Shown here: positions 44,521-54,217 of the stretch, in pieces | Layout: every line of letters begins with the position of its first letter | How positions within the stretch are numbered: position 1 is the stretch's first letter | Origin: Mycobacterium mantenii | GTDB taxonomy: Bacteria; Actinomycetota; Actinomycetes; Mycobacteriales; Mycobacteriaceae | DNA: 64,000 nucleotides | NCBI RefSeq assembly: GCF_010731775.1 | Contig: NZ_AP022590.1 | Coordinates: forward strand, 2,294,001 to 2,358,000 | Direction: 5' to 3' | Position numbers and translations under genes: made by a program | The notes under the pieces: generated by a model | The model's input: the letters and a program-made list of their open reading frames with translations, nothing else | Databases searched by the model: none | Told to the model about the DNA's origin: nothing

Positions 44521-45561
44521 TTAATTCGTTGCTGGCGTTGGCGGAGTCGGCAGGCTGCACCAATCAGCCACGCGATCCCACAGCCGTCGGCGTGTGGAAG
44601 CGAAATTGTGCATGTGCGCCATGCGCTCGCAGATGAAGACCGTGATATCGGTGGCGCTGGTGTAGGCGCTGGGCTCGTCGCGTGGTGCGGGTGAGGTGTC
44701 GCGTTCACCGAGGCCGATGAACACCGGGCACTCGACCGCGGCAGCGTCGCTCTCGACGAATCCCGGTGCGACCATCTTGACGACGCAATTGGGCAACGTG
44801 GCGCTGCCGAACGGTGGCGCAGTGGTCCGCAGGGGGTATCCGCCCTCGGTGTCAGCAATGACAATGTCCTCAGGCACGTCGGACCAGAAGAATGGGTAGA
44901 GGAGATCGGGAAGCAGCCGAGCGGTCCGGGCCACGGACAGTTCGGCTGGGTCCTCCGAGTGGTTCTGGCGTGCGATATCGTCTGCCACGCGGTGCGTTTC
45001 AGCCTCATCGCGAAACGGCAGCCGCGTGTGAATGGCGCTGAAGCCGAGCACCGCGATTCCCTCATAGCTCTTGTAAGTCCCGGCCGTGATTATCGCCACC
45101 GCCGCGCCCATCGAGTGACCCATGCCGATCCGCCGAGAAATCCTTAACGGCGGATAGTTCGGCACGGCAGTGCCACGTTCCAGCAGAGCAACGATTGCTT
45201 GCACCGCGCGATGGTTGCCTGCGGCCATGTCTTTGAACGTCAGCCGGTCGCATATTTCGGGTGTGCTCTGCCCCGCGCCGAGGTAATCGACTGCTACAAC
45301 GATCAATCCGCGGGCAACGTGATGTTCGACCTGCGAGTAGCCAGAGTGCCCGTCGAAGTGCATATCGAAATAGCCACGGCTGTAGCCTCCGCCGGGCAAT
45401 GCAAAGACCACTACCGGTTCACTCCTAAGCCGCTCAGGCGGTGGCAAGAACACCGTGGCAGCAATGTGCAGTGAGTTCTCGATATCGCAACTGCCCGAGA
45501 CGTCGACTACTAGATCCGCCTTGATCACACCGCTGGAAGCCGACGAGATGGTGTGCTTCAT
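44521..45561 (-). CDS. Alpha/beta hydrolase
   Basis: 346 residues from ATG 45561 (GGAAGG upstream). The fold is clear: VVVFALPGGGYSRG (oxyanion region), VVAVDYLGAGQST, the nucleophile elbow GMGHSMGAAVAI near residue 150, VFIGLGERDTSP (acid Asp) and a late His in MAHMHNFASTR. It is larger than the other two hydrolases of the window. Substrate unknown. It is the second of three minus-strand genes with the methyltransferase and another hydrolase. Confidence 0.85.
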   Translation of the reverse strand: MKHTISSASSGVIKADLVVDVSGSCDIENSLHIAATVFLPPPERLRSEPVVVFALPGGGYSRGYFDMHFDGHSGYSQVEHHVARGLIVVAVDYLGAGQSTPEICDRLTFKDMAAGNHRAVQAIVALLERGTAVPNYPPLRISRRIGMGHSMGAAVAIITAGTYKSYEGIAVLGFSAIHTRLPFRDEAETHRVADDIARQNHSEDPAELSVARTARLLPDLLYPFFWSDVPEDIVIADTEGGYPLRTTAPPFGSATLPNCVVKMVAPGFVESDAAAVECPVFIGLGERDTSPAPRDEPSAYTSATDITVFICERMAHMHNFASTRRRLWDRVADWCSLPTPPTPATN

Positions 45562-45713
45562 CGAACTAAGCCTTCCTGGCAGTCTCGGCATTTCTCACCC
45601 GCATCGCTGGCCATCAGGTTGACTTGAGCGTCGTATGTTGCCCCACACTGGCCCCAGACACCCAAGCAGCTGGCGTGCCAGAGAGATTCAGCGAATTCGA
45701 GTGGTGGTGCATA

Positions 45714-46619
45714 TCAATCTTTCGGCAGGACGGCCCTGACGTAGTTGGCATTGCCAAACGGTGCGGTCGCCTCATCGTCGGGGAAGGCGAAGCCGTTGGC
45801 TTCATAAAGTTCTTTTGTCGTTTGCGAGGACACCAGCCAGCCCAGCCGGCCCAGATCCTCAATCACGCAGCCCCGCTCGCCGTGGTACACCAGATCGGCG
45901 ACGTCGAGGCCGTGACCATACTCCCTGGCCGGCTCCGCGATACGCTTGGCGCGTTCGCTGAAAAGCAGACTCATATCGGGTACATACTCGGTGGCCATCC
46001 TGCTGCCGGGGGCGCTGAGTCGAGTGATACTTTCGAAGAGTCGGTCCTGCGCATCTGGAGGCAGATAGATCAGCAGCCCTTCCGCAATCCATGCGGTCGG
46101 CTTGATTGGATCAAAGGCATTGTCGGTCAATGCTTTCGGCCAATCGTCGCGAAGATCGATGCCTATCGGTCGGTGATCAACCGCCGGATGCGCACCAAGG
46201 CGAGCCAAGCTGCGGGTTCTGAAGTCGATCACCTCCGGCTGATCGACCTCGAAGACAACCATTCCATCAGGCCAGGGCAATCGGTAGGAGCGAGCATCCA
46301 GGCCGGCGGCGAGGATCACTGCTTGACGAACGCCGGATGCGGCGGCATCGGCGAAGAAACGGTCGAAGAATCGGGTGCGTGCTGCCATACCGTCAGCCGC
46401 GCACCAAGCGCGAAATTCCGGATTTGCTTCTTGCATCTCGCTATTGCTGTCGATGAGCCGGATGAAGAAGTCTTGACCGACCTCACGCACCAGCGATTCG
46501 GCGTACGGATCGTCGATCAGCTTTTCACGATGCGCCAGCGCGCGCTGGACGGCGACCAACGTGGCGGTAGCGCCTACGCTCGATGCCAAGTCCCATCGGT
46601 CGTTATCCTCTCGAGCCAA
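45714..46619 (-). CDS. Mycobacterial SAM-dependent methyltransferase (TIGR00027 type)
   Basis: 301 residues from TTG 46619, chosen because GGAGGG lies five bases upstream and the family N-terminus (REDNDRWDLASSVGATATL) starts there; ATG 46649 is an alternative. SAM site: VILAAGLDARSYRLPW and MVVFEVDQPEVID, plus AWIAEGLLIYLPPDAQDRL. Multi-copy mycobacterial family with mostly unknown O-methyltransferase substrates. Confidence 0.9.
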   Translation of the reverse strand: MAREDNDRWDLASSVGATATLVAVQRALAHREKLIDDPYAESLVREVGQDFFIRLIDSNSEMQEANPEFRAWCAADGMAARTRFFDRFFADAAASGVRQAVILAAGLDARSYRLPWPDGMVVFEVDQPEVIDFRTRSLARLGAHPAVDHRPIGIDLRDDWPKALTDNAFDPIKPTAWIAEGLLIYLPPDAQDRLFESITRLSAPGSRMATEYVPDMSLLFSERAKRIAEPAREYGHGLDVADLVYHGERGCVIEDLGRLGWLVSSQTTKELYEANGFAFPDDEATAPFGNANYVRAVLPKD

Positions 46620-46685
46620 AACTACCCTCCAGCTTCGAATCGCACCCATAACTTTGTCAGCCGACAGCGACTTACTCAGGTCCCT

Positions 46686-47543
46686 CTAGAGTCTGAGGGC
46701 AGAGAGCCATTCATCGATTCGTTCGGCGACACGAATCCACCCTGGTTCCAGCATCATGTCGTGGCCCATTGCGGGGAAAATTTCCGCCCGCGTTCGGTAT
46801 GCGCGGGCCGTCGCCCGCACCTCCGCCTGGTTGACCATTCGGTCATCTTCGGCACCGAGAACCAGCAGCCGTGTCGTAACCTGCCGGGGCCTGCCAGGAA
46901 AGCTCATGCCGACCGCAGTGGCATGAACACTCTCGGATTGCAGTTGTGCCGCACACGATTCGACGATGCGTTCAGGAGTGTGCGCACAGAACAAGGCATC
47001 ACGCGCGAGACGCGTGGTATTCACAAAGTCGGCTGAGCTGCCCACGGTGGTTGCCCGGAGGGTGACCCACGGGTGTCGACCAACCAGACGCAGCGCCGGT
47101 CGCAGTACGCCCTGCGGTGGGATCGATGCCATCAGGACTGCGGCTGGGGCGCGGTGGTTTTGGAGATATTTCTGCACAATGAATCCACCCATCGAATGGC
47201 CGATGAGCACTGCGCGACCATCCAGATTTTCGATAACAGACCGCACATCATCGATATAATCGCCGATAGAGCATGATCGTAGTGGCTTTGATGTGCCGCT
47301 TTGACCGTGACCGCGTAAGCTCACCCCTACGGCGCGAAACCCTCTGTCTGCGAAGAATTTTAGAAAATTCTTATCCCAACACCACGCCGCATGCCAACCG
47401 CCGTGAACAAACAGCAGCGGTATCGGATGCGTCTCGCTGCCCCGACCTTTTTCGATAGTCTCGAGCGTCATCTCGCCAATGGCGACTGCCGAATGCCGTT
47501 CCCGAGTGGCCGATCGCAATGGCAGGCGAAACGCCCTTTTCAT
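46686..47543 (-). CDS. Alpha/beta hydrolase
   Basis: 285 residues from ATG 47543, which overlaps the stop of the mce-associated gene in an ATGA arrangement; ATG 47471 inside the frame starts the conserved part (TLETIEKGRG). Fold features: PLLFVHGGWHAAWCWDKNF, VGVSLRGHGQSG, nucleophile elbow LIGHSMGGFIVQ, LLVLGAEDDRMVN (acid) and MGHDMMLEPGW (His). It could hydrolyse an ester or lactone. Its coupling to the mce operon suggests a role in processing imported lipid-like material; this is inference. Confidence 0.87.
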   Translation of the reverse strand: MKRAFRLPLRSATRERHSAVAIGEMTLETIEKGRGSETHPIPLLFVHGGWHAAWCWDKNFLKFFADRGFRAVGVSLRGHGQSGTSKPLRSCSIGDYIDDVRSVIENLDGRAVLIGHSMGGFIVQKYLQNHRAPAAVLMASIPPQGVLRPALRLVGRHPWVTLRATTVGSSADFVNTTRLARDALFCAHTPERIVESCAAQLQSESVHATAVGMSFPGRPRQVTTRLLVLGAEDDRMVNQAEVRATARAYRTRAEIFPAMGHDMMLEPGWIRVAERIDEWLSALRL

Positions 47544-48286
47544 ACCGGCGTGAAATCGGAAATCAGCCAGTGCCCGTTGATCTGGTCCAGGGTCACCTTG
47601 ACGCTGGACGCGGTAGCAGTGGGCGCGTCGCTACCGACGATTACGGTCTGGTTCACGAATACCAGCACGACTACGTGATCGGCACGGGCTGATACCGACG
47701 CCACGGCGGGGACGTTGACCACCGTCGAGATCTGCTTCTGCTTGGCGCCCGGAATAACAACATCATGGGTCAGCGTGGTGTAGGAGTCACGAAAACCGCC
47801 TGCCAGCCGGTCCCGGGCCGCGCCCAGATCCTTCTCGACGGTATCCGGCTTGTAGGACAGCAGCGCGATTGTGCCGTCTTTGGCCGCCTGCATGGCCGCC
47901 ACTCGGCTGGTCTCAGCATCCCTCAGCGAAGCATCCTGCCATTTCAAAAAGCCTGTGCCCATTGCGATTAGCAGTGCCAACCCGGGCAGCAATCCGAAGG
48001 CCAGCACGCGAGTCCACGAAATTCGAGGCTTATCGGCATCACTGGATTCTGTAGCCGCGGCGGCCACGGCGTCATCGGCGCACTCCGCCAGGGGACCGTC
48101 GCCCAATGACGTCATCGTTTCGTCGGTCTCGTCGGACCCACCCAGCTGAGCCGTATCGTGGCACTCACCGTTGCCGGAGTTGTTCACCTCCGTCGTCTCG
48201 TTGGTTTCGATTGACGTAGCTGCACTTGTTTCGTCGGTCATGGCTTCTTCGGGGTTGTCTGGATGGTCAGGGGATGAACTCGACAT
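47540..48286 (-). CDS. Mce-associated membrane protein
   Basis: 248 residues from ATG 48286, overlapping the end of the upstream mce-associated gene by 20 bases; ATG 48241 is an alternative. It has a long acidic N-terminus (about 85 residues, with many Asp, Glu, Ser and Thr), a single transmembrane helix (LAFGLLPGLALLIAMGTGFL) and a C-terminal domain typical of Mam proteins (VVNVPAVASVSARADHVVVL and ITGHWLISDF-like WLISDFTPV). Mam proteins accompany Mce complexes and stabilise them at the inner membrane. Confidence 0.82.
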   Translation of the reverse strand: MSSSSPDHPDNPEEAMTDETSAATSIETNETTEVNNSGNGECHDTAQLGGSDETDETMTSLGDGPLAECADDAVAAAATESSDADKPRISWTRVLAFGLLPGLALLIAMGTGFLKWQDASLRDAETSRVAAMQAAKDGTIALLSYKPDTVEKDLGAARDRLAGGFRDSYTTLTHDVVIPGAKQKQISTVVNVPAVASVSARADHVVVLVFVNQTVIVGSDAPTATASSVKVTLDQINGHWLISDFTPV

Positions 48287-48974
48287 TGGAAACCTTGGCG
48301 CCGTTGCCCACCTTCTGGACGTCAATGCGCATCCGCCAGGCCCTCGGTGGTTGTTCAGCGGCGCCAACATTCGATGTGGTGACATGTACCGCCACCAATG
48401 CCTGAGCCTGATCACCACCGACGGACTCGAGACCCGCTGCGGAGATCGTGCCGACGGACTTCGACTGCGTCTGCTTGACGAGATCGATGAATGGCTGGGA
48501 CCGCTTCTTGAAATCGTCGTAGAAGGTGCCAGTCGCGGAATCCATGATCCGTTGCACGTCGGTTTCGGCTTCGGTGTAGCTGATAGTGGTCAGATTCAGC
48601 GCTCCCTGCCTGGCGACCTGCAGGAAAAGCTCACGTTGCTGCGTGGCCTGATGCGCCCGGTAGCCGCGATAGCCCAGCCAGCCCGCCAGCGCGGTCAGCG
48701 CCACTAGCACAACCAGTCCGAAGGCCAGCGCGAGCCGCACATTTGAGCGTTGACGCTTGCCGGTCACGGGTCCGTTGGATTCGTCCTGGCAATCGATGTC
48801 ATCGACGTTCTCGGCGGCCGCCGCCTGCCCGTTGGCCGTGAGATCGGCGGCGTCATCCTGCTCTTCCGCGGCATCTCCGCCCCGGCTGTCGATGCGATCG
48901 CCTGGATGTTCGACGTCGTCGTCTTGTACTGACTCGCTCAATTGCCGGTCGGCGGCATCAGCATATTCTGCCAT
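48267..48974 (-). CDS. Mce-associated membrane protein
   Basis: 235 residues from ATG 48974 (AAGGAG upstream), overlapping the end of mceF by 37 bases. It has an acidic N-terminal part, one membrane helix (LALAFGLVVLVALTALAGWLG) near residues 80-100 and an extracytoplasmic domain with ATGTFYDDFKKRSQPFIDLV, typical of Mam proteins. It is the first of two such proteins after mceF, the usual position. It probably supports the complex with the permease and Mce subunits. Confidence 0.85.
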   Translation of the reverse strand: MAEYADAADRQLSESVQDDDVEHPGDRIDSRGGDAAEEQDDAADLTANGQAAAAENVDDIDCQDESNGPVTGKRQRSNVRLALAFGLVVLVALTALAGWLGYRGYRAHQATQQRELFLQVARQGALNLTTISYTEAETDVQRIMDSATGTFYDDFKKRSQPFIDLVKQTQSKSVGTISAAGLESVGGDQAQALVAVHVTTSNVGAAEQPPRAWRMRIDVQKVGNGAKVSNVEFIP

Positions 48975-50395
48975 GTGTGCTCCTTAGGGGCGGTCTGGGC
49001 GAGATTGGCTTGTGTGTACACATGCCCGTCAGGCCCGATGTACGTGCCGGTGGCTGGGTCGTAGCGGGCGGCCGCGATCGGAGGAGGCGCCGCCGCGGGG
49101 GGTGGGGCCGTCTGTGGCGGCGATCCGGGCGGTAGTTGGGGAATGCCCTGCCCGGAAAGGGTGGCGTTCGGGTCGCCCTTCCAGTTCAACCCATCGTTGA
49201 GCGGCACATACTCTTGGTCGCTCTCGCACAGCTTCACTGTCGGCGCCCGCTTACCCGGGCGCGTCTCGCATGGCGTGTTGCGCACGCCGCGCACATTGAA
49301 CATCGCGTCCTGCGGTATGCGGCAGTACAAGTCGCCATCGGGTCGGTCGGGAGCGTCCACCTCGGACGGATTTCGCATTTGCTGCACCGGCAGAAACCCG
49401 GTGGTACATGCCGGTGGCAGGTTGAGGTTGAGGTTGAAGTCCAGATAGGCGCCCCTGTAGGCCTGCTTGGTGTTCAGGTTGGGGACGATGAATCCCTCCA
49501 GGACGGAGGTGGCTTGGGGTAGCAGCACCAGCAACTGCTCGAGGTCCGCACTGTAGGTGACCCCCACCTGGCCGACGCTGACCAGGTTGGCCAGGATGAT
49601 CGGCAGCGTCGGCTGCAGGCGCTCGACGAGTTGGCGACCCTCCTCAGCTGCTGGTCCCCCTTTTTCGATCACGCCTGCCAAGGCGCCGTCTTGGGTCTGT
49701 AGCTGCCCGGTGACTGCGGCCAGGTGCGCCGCCCACGCACTGATCGCATCCGAAGTTTGCGTCTGCGAATCCAGAACCGGCTGCGACTGGTCGATCACCG
49801 TAGTCAACGGGTCGAGGTCGTGGCGCGTATCAATCGCCAGGCCGGTGGACCCTTTGACGAACCGCCGGATTTCTGGGCCCAGGCCGCCGACCGCCAAGAA
49901 GGCCTCGTCGATGGCCGTCTTCAGGTTGTCCTGCGGGATCGCCCGCAAACCGCGATTTGTCGCGTCCAGCAGACTGTTTATATCCGGGGGCACCGACGTC
50001 CGGCTGACCGGTATGACGTCACCGTTCTTCAGTGGCGGAGAGGCGCCGTTGCGTGGCAGCAAAGCAATATATTGTTCTCCGACCGCGTTTTCACTGTGAA
50101 CTCGGGCATCGAGATCGGATGGGATCGCCACGCCGGACCGCAGCGACAGCACCGCTTCTACACCGCTCTTGGCGATGCGGACGGCCTCGACGCGGCCGAC
50201 CTCGGTGCCGCGATAGGTCACATTCGCACGCTGGTACAACCCTCCCGACTCGCGCAGCTCGACAGTCACGGTGTAGCGGCCCACACCGAACCACAACGCC
50301 GGCAAATTGATGTAGTCGAAGAGCATGTAGCCGCCGCTGACCACCGATACCAAAGCGAAGATCGCCAGCTGAATCTTGATCTGTCGAGAATTCAT
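48938..50395 (-). CDS. mceF: Mce family protein, last subunit (mceF)
   Basis: 485 residues from ATG 50395. The N-terminal membrane helix (IQLAIFALVSVVSGGYMLF) is followed by the MCE/MlaD domain (TVTVELRESGGLYQRANVTY, EVGRVEAVRI, NAVGEQYIALLP) and a long helical region. It ends in a Pro-rich stretch (PPGSPPQTAPPPAAAPPP) and a small YDPATGTYIGPDGHVY segment found in MceF proteins. The subunit forms part of the periplasmic lipid channel. It follows the lipoprotein gene with one base between. Confidence 0.92.
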   Translation of the reverse strand: MNSRQIKIQLAIFALVSVVSGGYMLFDYINLPALWFGVGRYTVTVELRESGGLYQRANVTYRGTEVGRVEAVRIAKSGVEAVLSLRSGVAIPSDLDARVHSENAVGEQYIALLPRNGASPPLKNGDVIPVSRTSVPPDINSLLDATNRGLRAIPQDNLKTAIDEAFLAVGGLGPEIRRFVKGSTGLAIDTRHDLDPLTTVIDQSQPVLDSQTQTSDAISAWAAHLAAVTGQLQTQDGALAGVIEKGGPAAEEGRQLVERLQPTLPIILANLVSVGQVGVTYSADLEQLLVLLPQATSVLEGFIVPNLNTKQAYRGAYLDFNLNLNLPPACTTGFLPVQQMRNPSEVDAPDRPDGDLYCRIPQDAMFNVRGVRNTPCETRPGKRAPTVKLCESDQEYVPLNDGLNWKGDPNATLSGQGIPQLPPGSPPQTAPPPAAAPPPIAAARYDPATGTYIGPDGHVYTQANLAQTAPKEHTWQNMLMPPTGN

Positions 50396-50396
50396 A

Positions 50397-51527
50397 TCAG
50401 CGGCCCTGATCGAAGTGGTAAGGCACTATCAGCGGGTTGCCCGCCGTGTATGGGCTTGGCATCTGCCCGATCGTGCGGCCCCATTGCATCTCCAACTGGG
50501 TCAAATTGCCTTCCCATCGGGTACCTGTGAAAAGACTCGAGTCGATGCGACTCAGGGTGAGGTCGATGACCAGGGTGATGTTCGCGTAATCCCCACGGAA
50601 CCATTTGTCGATCGTCTCGTTGGGCCAGGGGTAGGTAAGAAAGAAACTTAATGAGCGGGTCATCGCCGGGCCGGCGTTGGCCAGCGACTCGAGCACCGGA
50701 CCGAGATCGCGTAGCTCTTGGACCAGTGCAGCCTTGCTCTGGTTGGCTGAGTCGGCAGCCAAAGCGCTGAACTTGCCCAGTTGGTCGACGGCCTCGGCCA
50801 GGTTGTCTCGCTCGTCCTTGAGCACCTTCAGCGCATCGGGAATCGTTCGCAGTGCCTTATCCATCACGGGCTTTTGATCGGCGAACTGACCGGCCAGATT
50901 GTTGAGGCTTTGGGTCGCCCGAATGATGTCGTTCGTCTGATCATTGAGGTGCGCGATGAACACGTCGAGCTGCGTCACGAGACTCCGAAGGTCCTGCTCG
51001 CGACCGGCGAAGGCGGTCGCGAACGCCTTGGTGATGTCCTGAACCTGGCCGAGTCCGCCCTCGTTGAGCACTGCAGACAGCGCGGCAAGTGTCTGCTCGG
51101 TTGTCGGGTAGGTGGAACCGGAGGACAGCGGGATGAGTGACCCGTCGTGAAGTTTGCCTTCAGGCGCAACTTTGGCGGGCGGCGCCAGCTCGATGTGCAA
51201 CGAGCCCAACAGGCTCGTCTGGCCGACCTTTGCAGTCGCGTTTGCCGGCAGGTTGACGTTGCCGTCGATGCGCATCGTCACCAACGCGTGCCAGCCCTGG
51301 CGCTCAATTTTGGTGACGTTCCCGACGGTCACGTCATGAACACGGACGCGTGAATTCTGCTGGATGTTGGTGACGTCGGGCAATTGCGCTTTGACCTCGA
51401 ATGAGCCGGGTCCGCCGCCTTCGGTCCCGGGAAGTGGCAGCGAGTTGACGCCATGCCACCCGCAGCCGGACGCGGCGAGGGCAACGAGTATCACCGCAGT
51501 GCGGGCGCAGCGCCGGCCGCTTCTCAT
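50397..51527 (-). CDS. mceE: Mce family lipoprotein (mceE)
   Basis: 376 residues. A lipobox sits at the N-terminus: RTAVILVALAASGCGWHG, with Cys22 as the acylated residue, as in LprK/LprN-type MceE proteins. The MCE domain follows (FEVKAQLPDVTNIQQNSRV, VTVGNVTKIERQGW, TSLLGSLHIELAPP), then a helical region. Start ATG 51527 overlaps the stop of the preceding fused gene by four bases. It is the lipid-anchored subunit of the Mce transporter. Confidence 0.93.
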   Translation of the reverse strand: MRSGRRCARTAVILVALAASGCGWHGVNSLPLPGTEGGGPGSFEVKAQLPDVTNIQQNSRVRVHDVTVGNVTKIERQGWHALVTMRIDGNVNLPANATAKVGQTSLLGSLHIELAPPAKVAPEGKLHDGSLIPLSSGSTYPTTEQTLAALSAVLNEGGLGQVQDITKAFATAFAGREQDLRSLVTQLDVFIAHLNDQTNDIIRATQSLNNLAGQFADQKPVMDKALRTIPDALKVLKDERDNLAEAVDQLGKFSALAADSANQSKAALVQELRDLGPVLESLANAGPAMTRSLSFFLTYPWPNETIDKWFRGDYANITLVIDLTLSRIDSSLFTGTRWEGNLTQLEMQWGRTIGQMPSPYTAGNPLIVPYHFDQGR

Positions 51528-54217
51528 GACCCACCTCCCGGCGGCACCATCATGCCGGGCAGCCCGTCGGCTGGGTCCGTGGCAGTCGATTGGGACGGAA
51601 GCACTGGCGCGGTGTCCGGTTCCGCTTGCGGGGTGGTCGGCGGTCCCTGTTCCACGGACGGCGGCCGGCCACCTGGCGGCGAAGGCGGTTGTGGCGGAAC
51701 ATAATCTGGACGCAGCCAGTCTTCGCTGTAGGTGACCTCATTGGGCCGCGCCTGAGCACCAACGAAGGGGTTCAGGCCGATCGGCGGGAAGTTGTACTGC
51801 CGGTTTTTGATGATGGGCGCCAGGTATTGCACGCACAGCTTTGCCGATTGCTCCGCGCCCAGACGTGACGCCGCCTGGATGGCGCCACACAAGAACGAAA
51901 TCGGATCGGAGAAGTTGCTGAAGGCCGCGATGCCGGTCAAGGCGCTTTGTGCGGGTTGATAGATGTTGACGAAGTTTTGGAACGCGGTTGGCCCTATGTG
52001 CAGAATCTGCTTGACGTTGTCGAGGTTGTCGATGACCGCGCTGGTCACCGAAGCCAGTTTGTCTGACGTTGTCCCCAGTGACTCGCGGTTTTCGCCGACG
52101 AAGGTCTGAACATCACCGACCGCAGTATTCAAATCCCTTAAGGCATTACCTATTCCGTTCGGCTCGTCGGCGAGGAGCGCTGTCACACCCGCGAGGTTTG
52201 TGTTCAGCTCCTTCATGAGGTCGGTGCTGGAATGCAGTGCCGACACCAGAATCGACAGATTTTTTACGCTGCCTGAAATGTCACCACTGTGATCACCCAA
52301 GACGGAAAACGCTTGCGACAGTTTGATGATGGTGTCGCGTATATTGGCGCCCTGACCGCGCAGATTGCCGGCCGCGGTGTTGATGAAAGCCCCCAAAGTA
52401 CTGACACCGCCCGGTTCCGTCGGCTGCAGGGCATCAGTCAACTTTTGCAGCTGGGCGCGCATATCGTCCCATTCAACCGGGACGGCCGTACGGCTTTGCG
52501 GGATGACGGCATTGTTTTGCATGGTCGGCCCGTGGGTGTAGGCGGGTGTCAGTTGTATGGACCGCGCGGTGACCAGTGACGGCGACAGGATCACGGCACT
52601 GGCGTCAGCGGGCACCTGGTATTTTGCGTCGAACCAGAATTGGACTTTCGCGCGCTCCGGTTGCGGCTCGATCTTGTCGATCTTGCCGACGGCTACGCCG
52701 AGGATACGCACATCGTCACCAGCGAAGATTCCGTTGGTGTTGTCGAAATAAGCGGTGACGGTCGTTCGCTGGCTGGTCGCGCCCGCGTGCAGCGCGACGA
52801 AAAGCCCGGTCACCAGCAAGACCGTCAAGCTGACGGCCAGGGCCATCCGAGCGGCCGGGTAAGCGGGTACCTTCCGCCCGCCGTGGAAAGAGGTAGCGGG
52901 ATTCCAAACCGCCCAGCGGTGGGCGGGAACCCGAGCGTTGCGGCTGCTACGTGAACGGCCCCGAGCGCGCCGGGACCGGCCCGCGGGAACCGGGGTGGGC
53001 GTGTAGCCCGCCGGCGGCCCCGGCGGCGGACCGCCGGGTGCGGGCGCCGGAAGCGGAGGCCGGTAAGGATAACGTGGATCGCCCGGTTTCCCCGTAATGG
53101 CATCCGGCAGTGTCGTCCTCGGCGCGCCGCCCTGTCCTGTTCGCGGGTAAGGAACGGGCAGTGGCGGCGTACCTGGCTGCCCAGTCTGCGGGTCGTGCAG
53201 TTGGGAGGGCAACAGCACACTGGGATCCAGGCCAAGGTCCGAAAACGCCGCGTCGATAAACGGCTGCAGGAACTGGCCCGGCAATAAGTTTCCCAAGTAG
53301 GCCTTGAAGAATGGGCCGGATGTCACCGCCTCACCCAGCCCCATCGCATATTTGGCGAACATATTCAGGGACTGCTTGAGCTCTTTTTTATGGTTGTCGA
53401 GGATCGTCAACACTCCGTTTAGCTTGTCCAGCGCCGGCCGCAGTGCAGCGCGGTTGTCGGCGACGAATCCGGACAGCTGCTTCGACAGGGCGGACACATT
53501 GCCGGCAAGTTGGTCGAGGGCGTTGCTCTCGGTCCGCAGTTGAGCCAGCAGCGCGTTGGCGTTGACGATCAGGCTGACCACCTGATCGGCCCGCTCCGCA
53601 AGCACGTGCGTTACCTTGTTGGCGTTGGCCAGCAGGTTGCGCAATTGGGCATCGCGTTTGTCGAGGGTCTCCGAGAACCGCGCCGCACCCTGCACGGCGA
53701 CCCTAAGATCCGGTGGCGTGTCCTGGAAGGTCTGTCCCAGTGTCTTCAAGGCGTCGGAAAGCTGACCGGTGTTCAAACCGCTGATCGTGTTAGTCAAATC
53801 CCCTAGCGCATCAGGCAATTGATACGGCGGTGTCGTGCGGTCAACTGGAATGGGACCCGCCAGCCGGCCGTCGCCACGGGGTTCGATCTCGAGAATTTTT
53901 GAGCCGAGCAGGCTCTTGGTCTTGATCGCCGCCTCGGTCCGTTCGCCGAGTCGAATATTCTTGGCGACGTCGAAATTGACCAATACCTTATTGCCCTCGA
54001 GCCCGACGCTGGACACTTGACCCACCCGAAAGCCCGCCACTTGCACGGCATCGCCGCCACGCAAACCCCCGGCCTCCGCGAAATACGCCACGTACTTGTA
54101 GCCACCGGAGAAGAACGGAAGCTTGTCATATTGCAGTGCTGCCAGCACTATCGCAGTCGTCAACGCAACACCGACTGCCCCGATCACCACCGGATTGCGT
54201 TCCGAGAAAGACTTCAT
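51524..54217 (-). CDS. MceC-MceD fusion (two MCE domains in one frame)
   Basis: 897 residues from ATG 54217 (ATGA overlap with mceB stop). Residues about 1-330 form a normal MceC: membrane helix (VVIGAVGVALTTAIVLAAL), MCE domain (YVAYFAEAGGLRGGDAVQ, GFRVGQVSSVGLEGNKVLV) and helical region. A Pro-rich tail (PPGPPAGYTPTPVPAG) then continues, without a stop, into an Arg-rich linker (about 52880-52985) and a second membrane helix (MALAVSLTVLLVTGLFVAL), a second MCE domain (VTAYFDNTNGIFAGDDVRI) and a MceD-like C-terminus ending in a Pro-rich stretch. In other mce operons these are separate genes. The linker composition, and a better-reading alternative frame across it, suggest a frameshift; otherwise it is a real fusion. 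ATG 52846 is the only in-frame ATG that could start MceD alone. Confidence 0.85.
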   Translation of the reverse strand: MKSFSERNPVVIGAVGVALTTAIVLAALQYDKLPFFSGGYKYVAYFAEAGGLRGGDAVQVAGFRVGQVSSVGLEGNKVLVNFDVAKNIRLGERTEAAIKTKSLLGSKILEIEPRGDGRLAGPIPVDRTTPPYQLPDALGDLTNTISGLNTGQLSDALKTLGQTFQDTPPDLRVAVQGAARFSETLDKRDAQLRNLLANANKVTHVLAERADQVVSLIVNANALLAQLRTESNALDQLAGNVSALSKQLSGFVADNRAALRPALDKLNGVLTILDNHKKELKQSLNMFAKYAMGLGEAVTSGPFFKAYLGNLLPGQFLQPFIDAAFSDLGLDPSVLLPSQLHDPQTGQPGTPPLPVPYPRTGQGGAPRTTLPDAITGKPGDPRYPYRPPLPAPAPGGPPPGPPAGYTPTPVPAGRSRRARGRSRSSRNARVPAHRWAVWNPATSFHGGRKVPAYPAARMALAVSLTVLLVTGLFVALHAGATSQRTTVTAYFDNTNGIFAGDDVRILGVAVGKIDKIEPQPERAKVQFWFDAKYQVPADASAVILSPSLVTARSIQLTPAYTHGPTMQNNAVIPQSRTAVPVEWDDMRAQLQKLTDALQPTEPGGVSTLGAFINTAAGNLRGQGANIRDTIIKLSQAFSVLGDHSGDISGSVKNLSILVSALHSSTDLMKELNTNLAGVTALLADEPNGIGNALRDLNTAVGDVQTFVGENRESLGTTSDKLASVTSAVIDNLDNVKQILHIGPTAFQNFVNIYQPAQSALTGIAAFSNFSDPISFLCGAIQAASRLGAEQSAKLCVQYLAPIIKNRQYNFPPIGLNPFVGAQARPNEVTYSEDWLRPDYVPPQPPSPPGGRPPSVEQGPPTTPQAEPDTAPVLPSQSTATDPADGLPGMMVPPGGGS

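Noticed and set aside
45624..47036. Plus-strand open frame of 470 codons opposite the methyltransferase and hydrolase
   Set aside because: It runs across two genes with clear motifs on the other strand and has no ribosome-binding site or domain.
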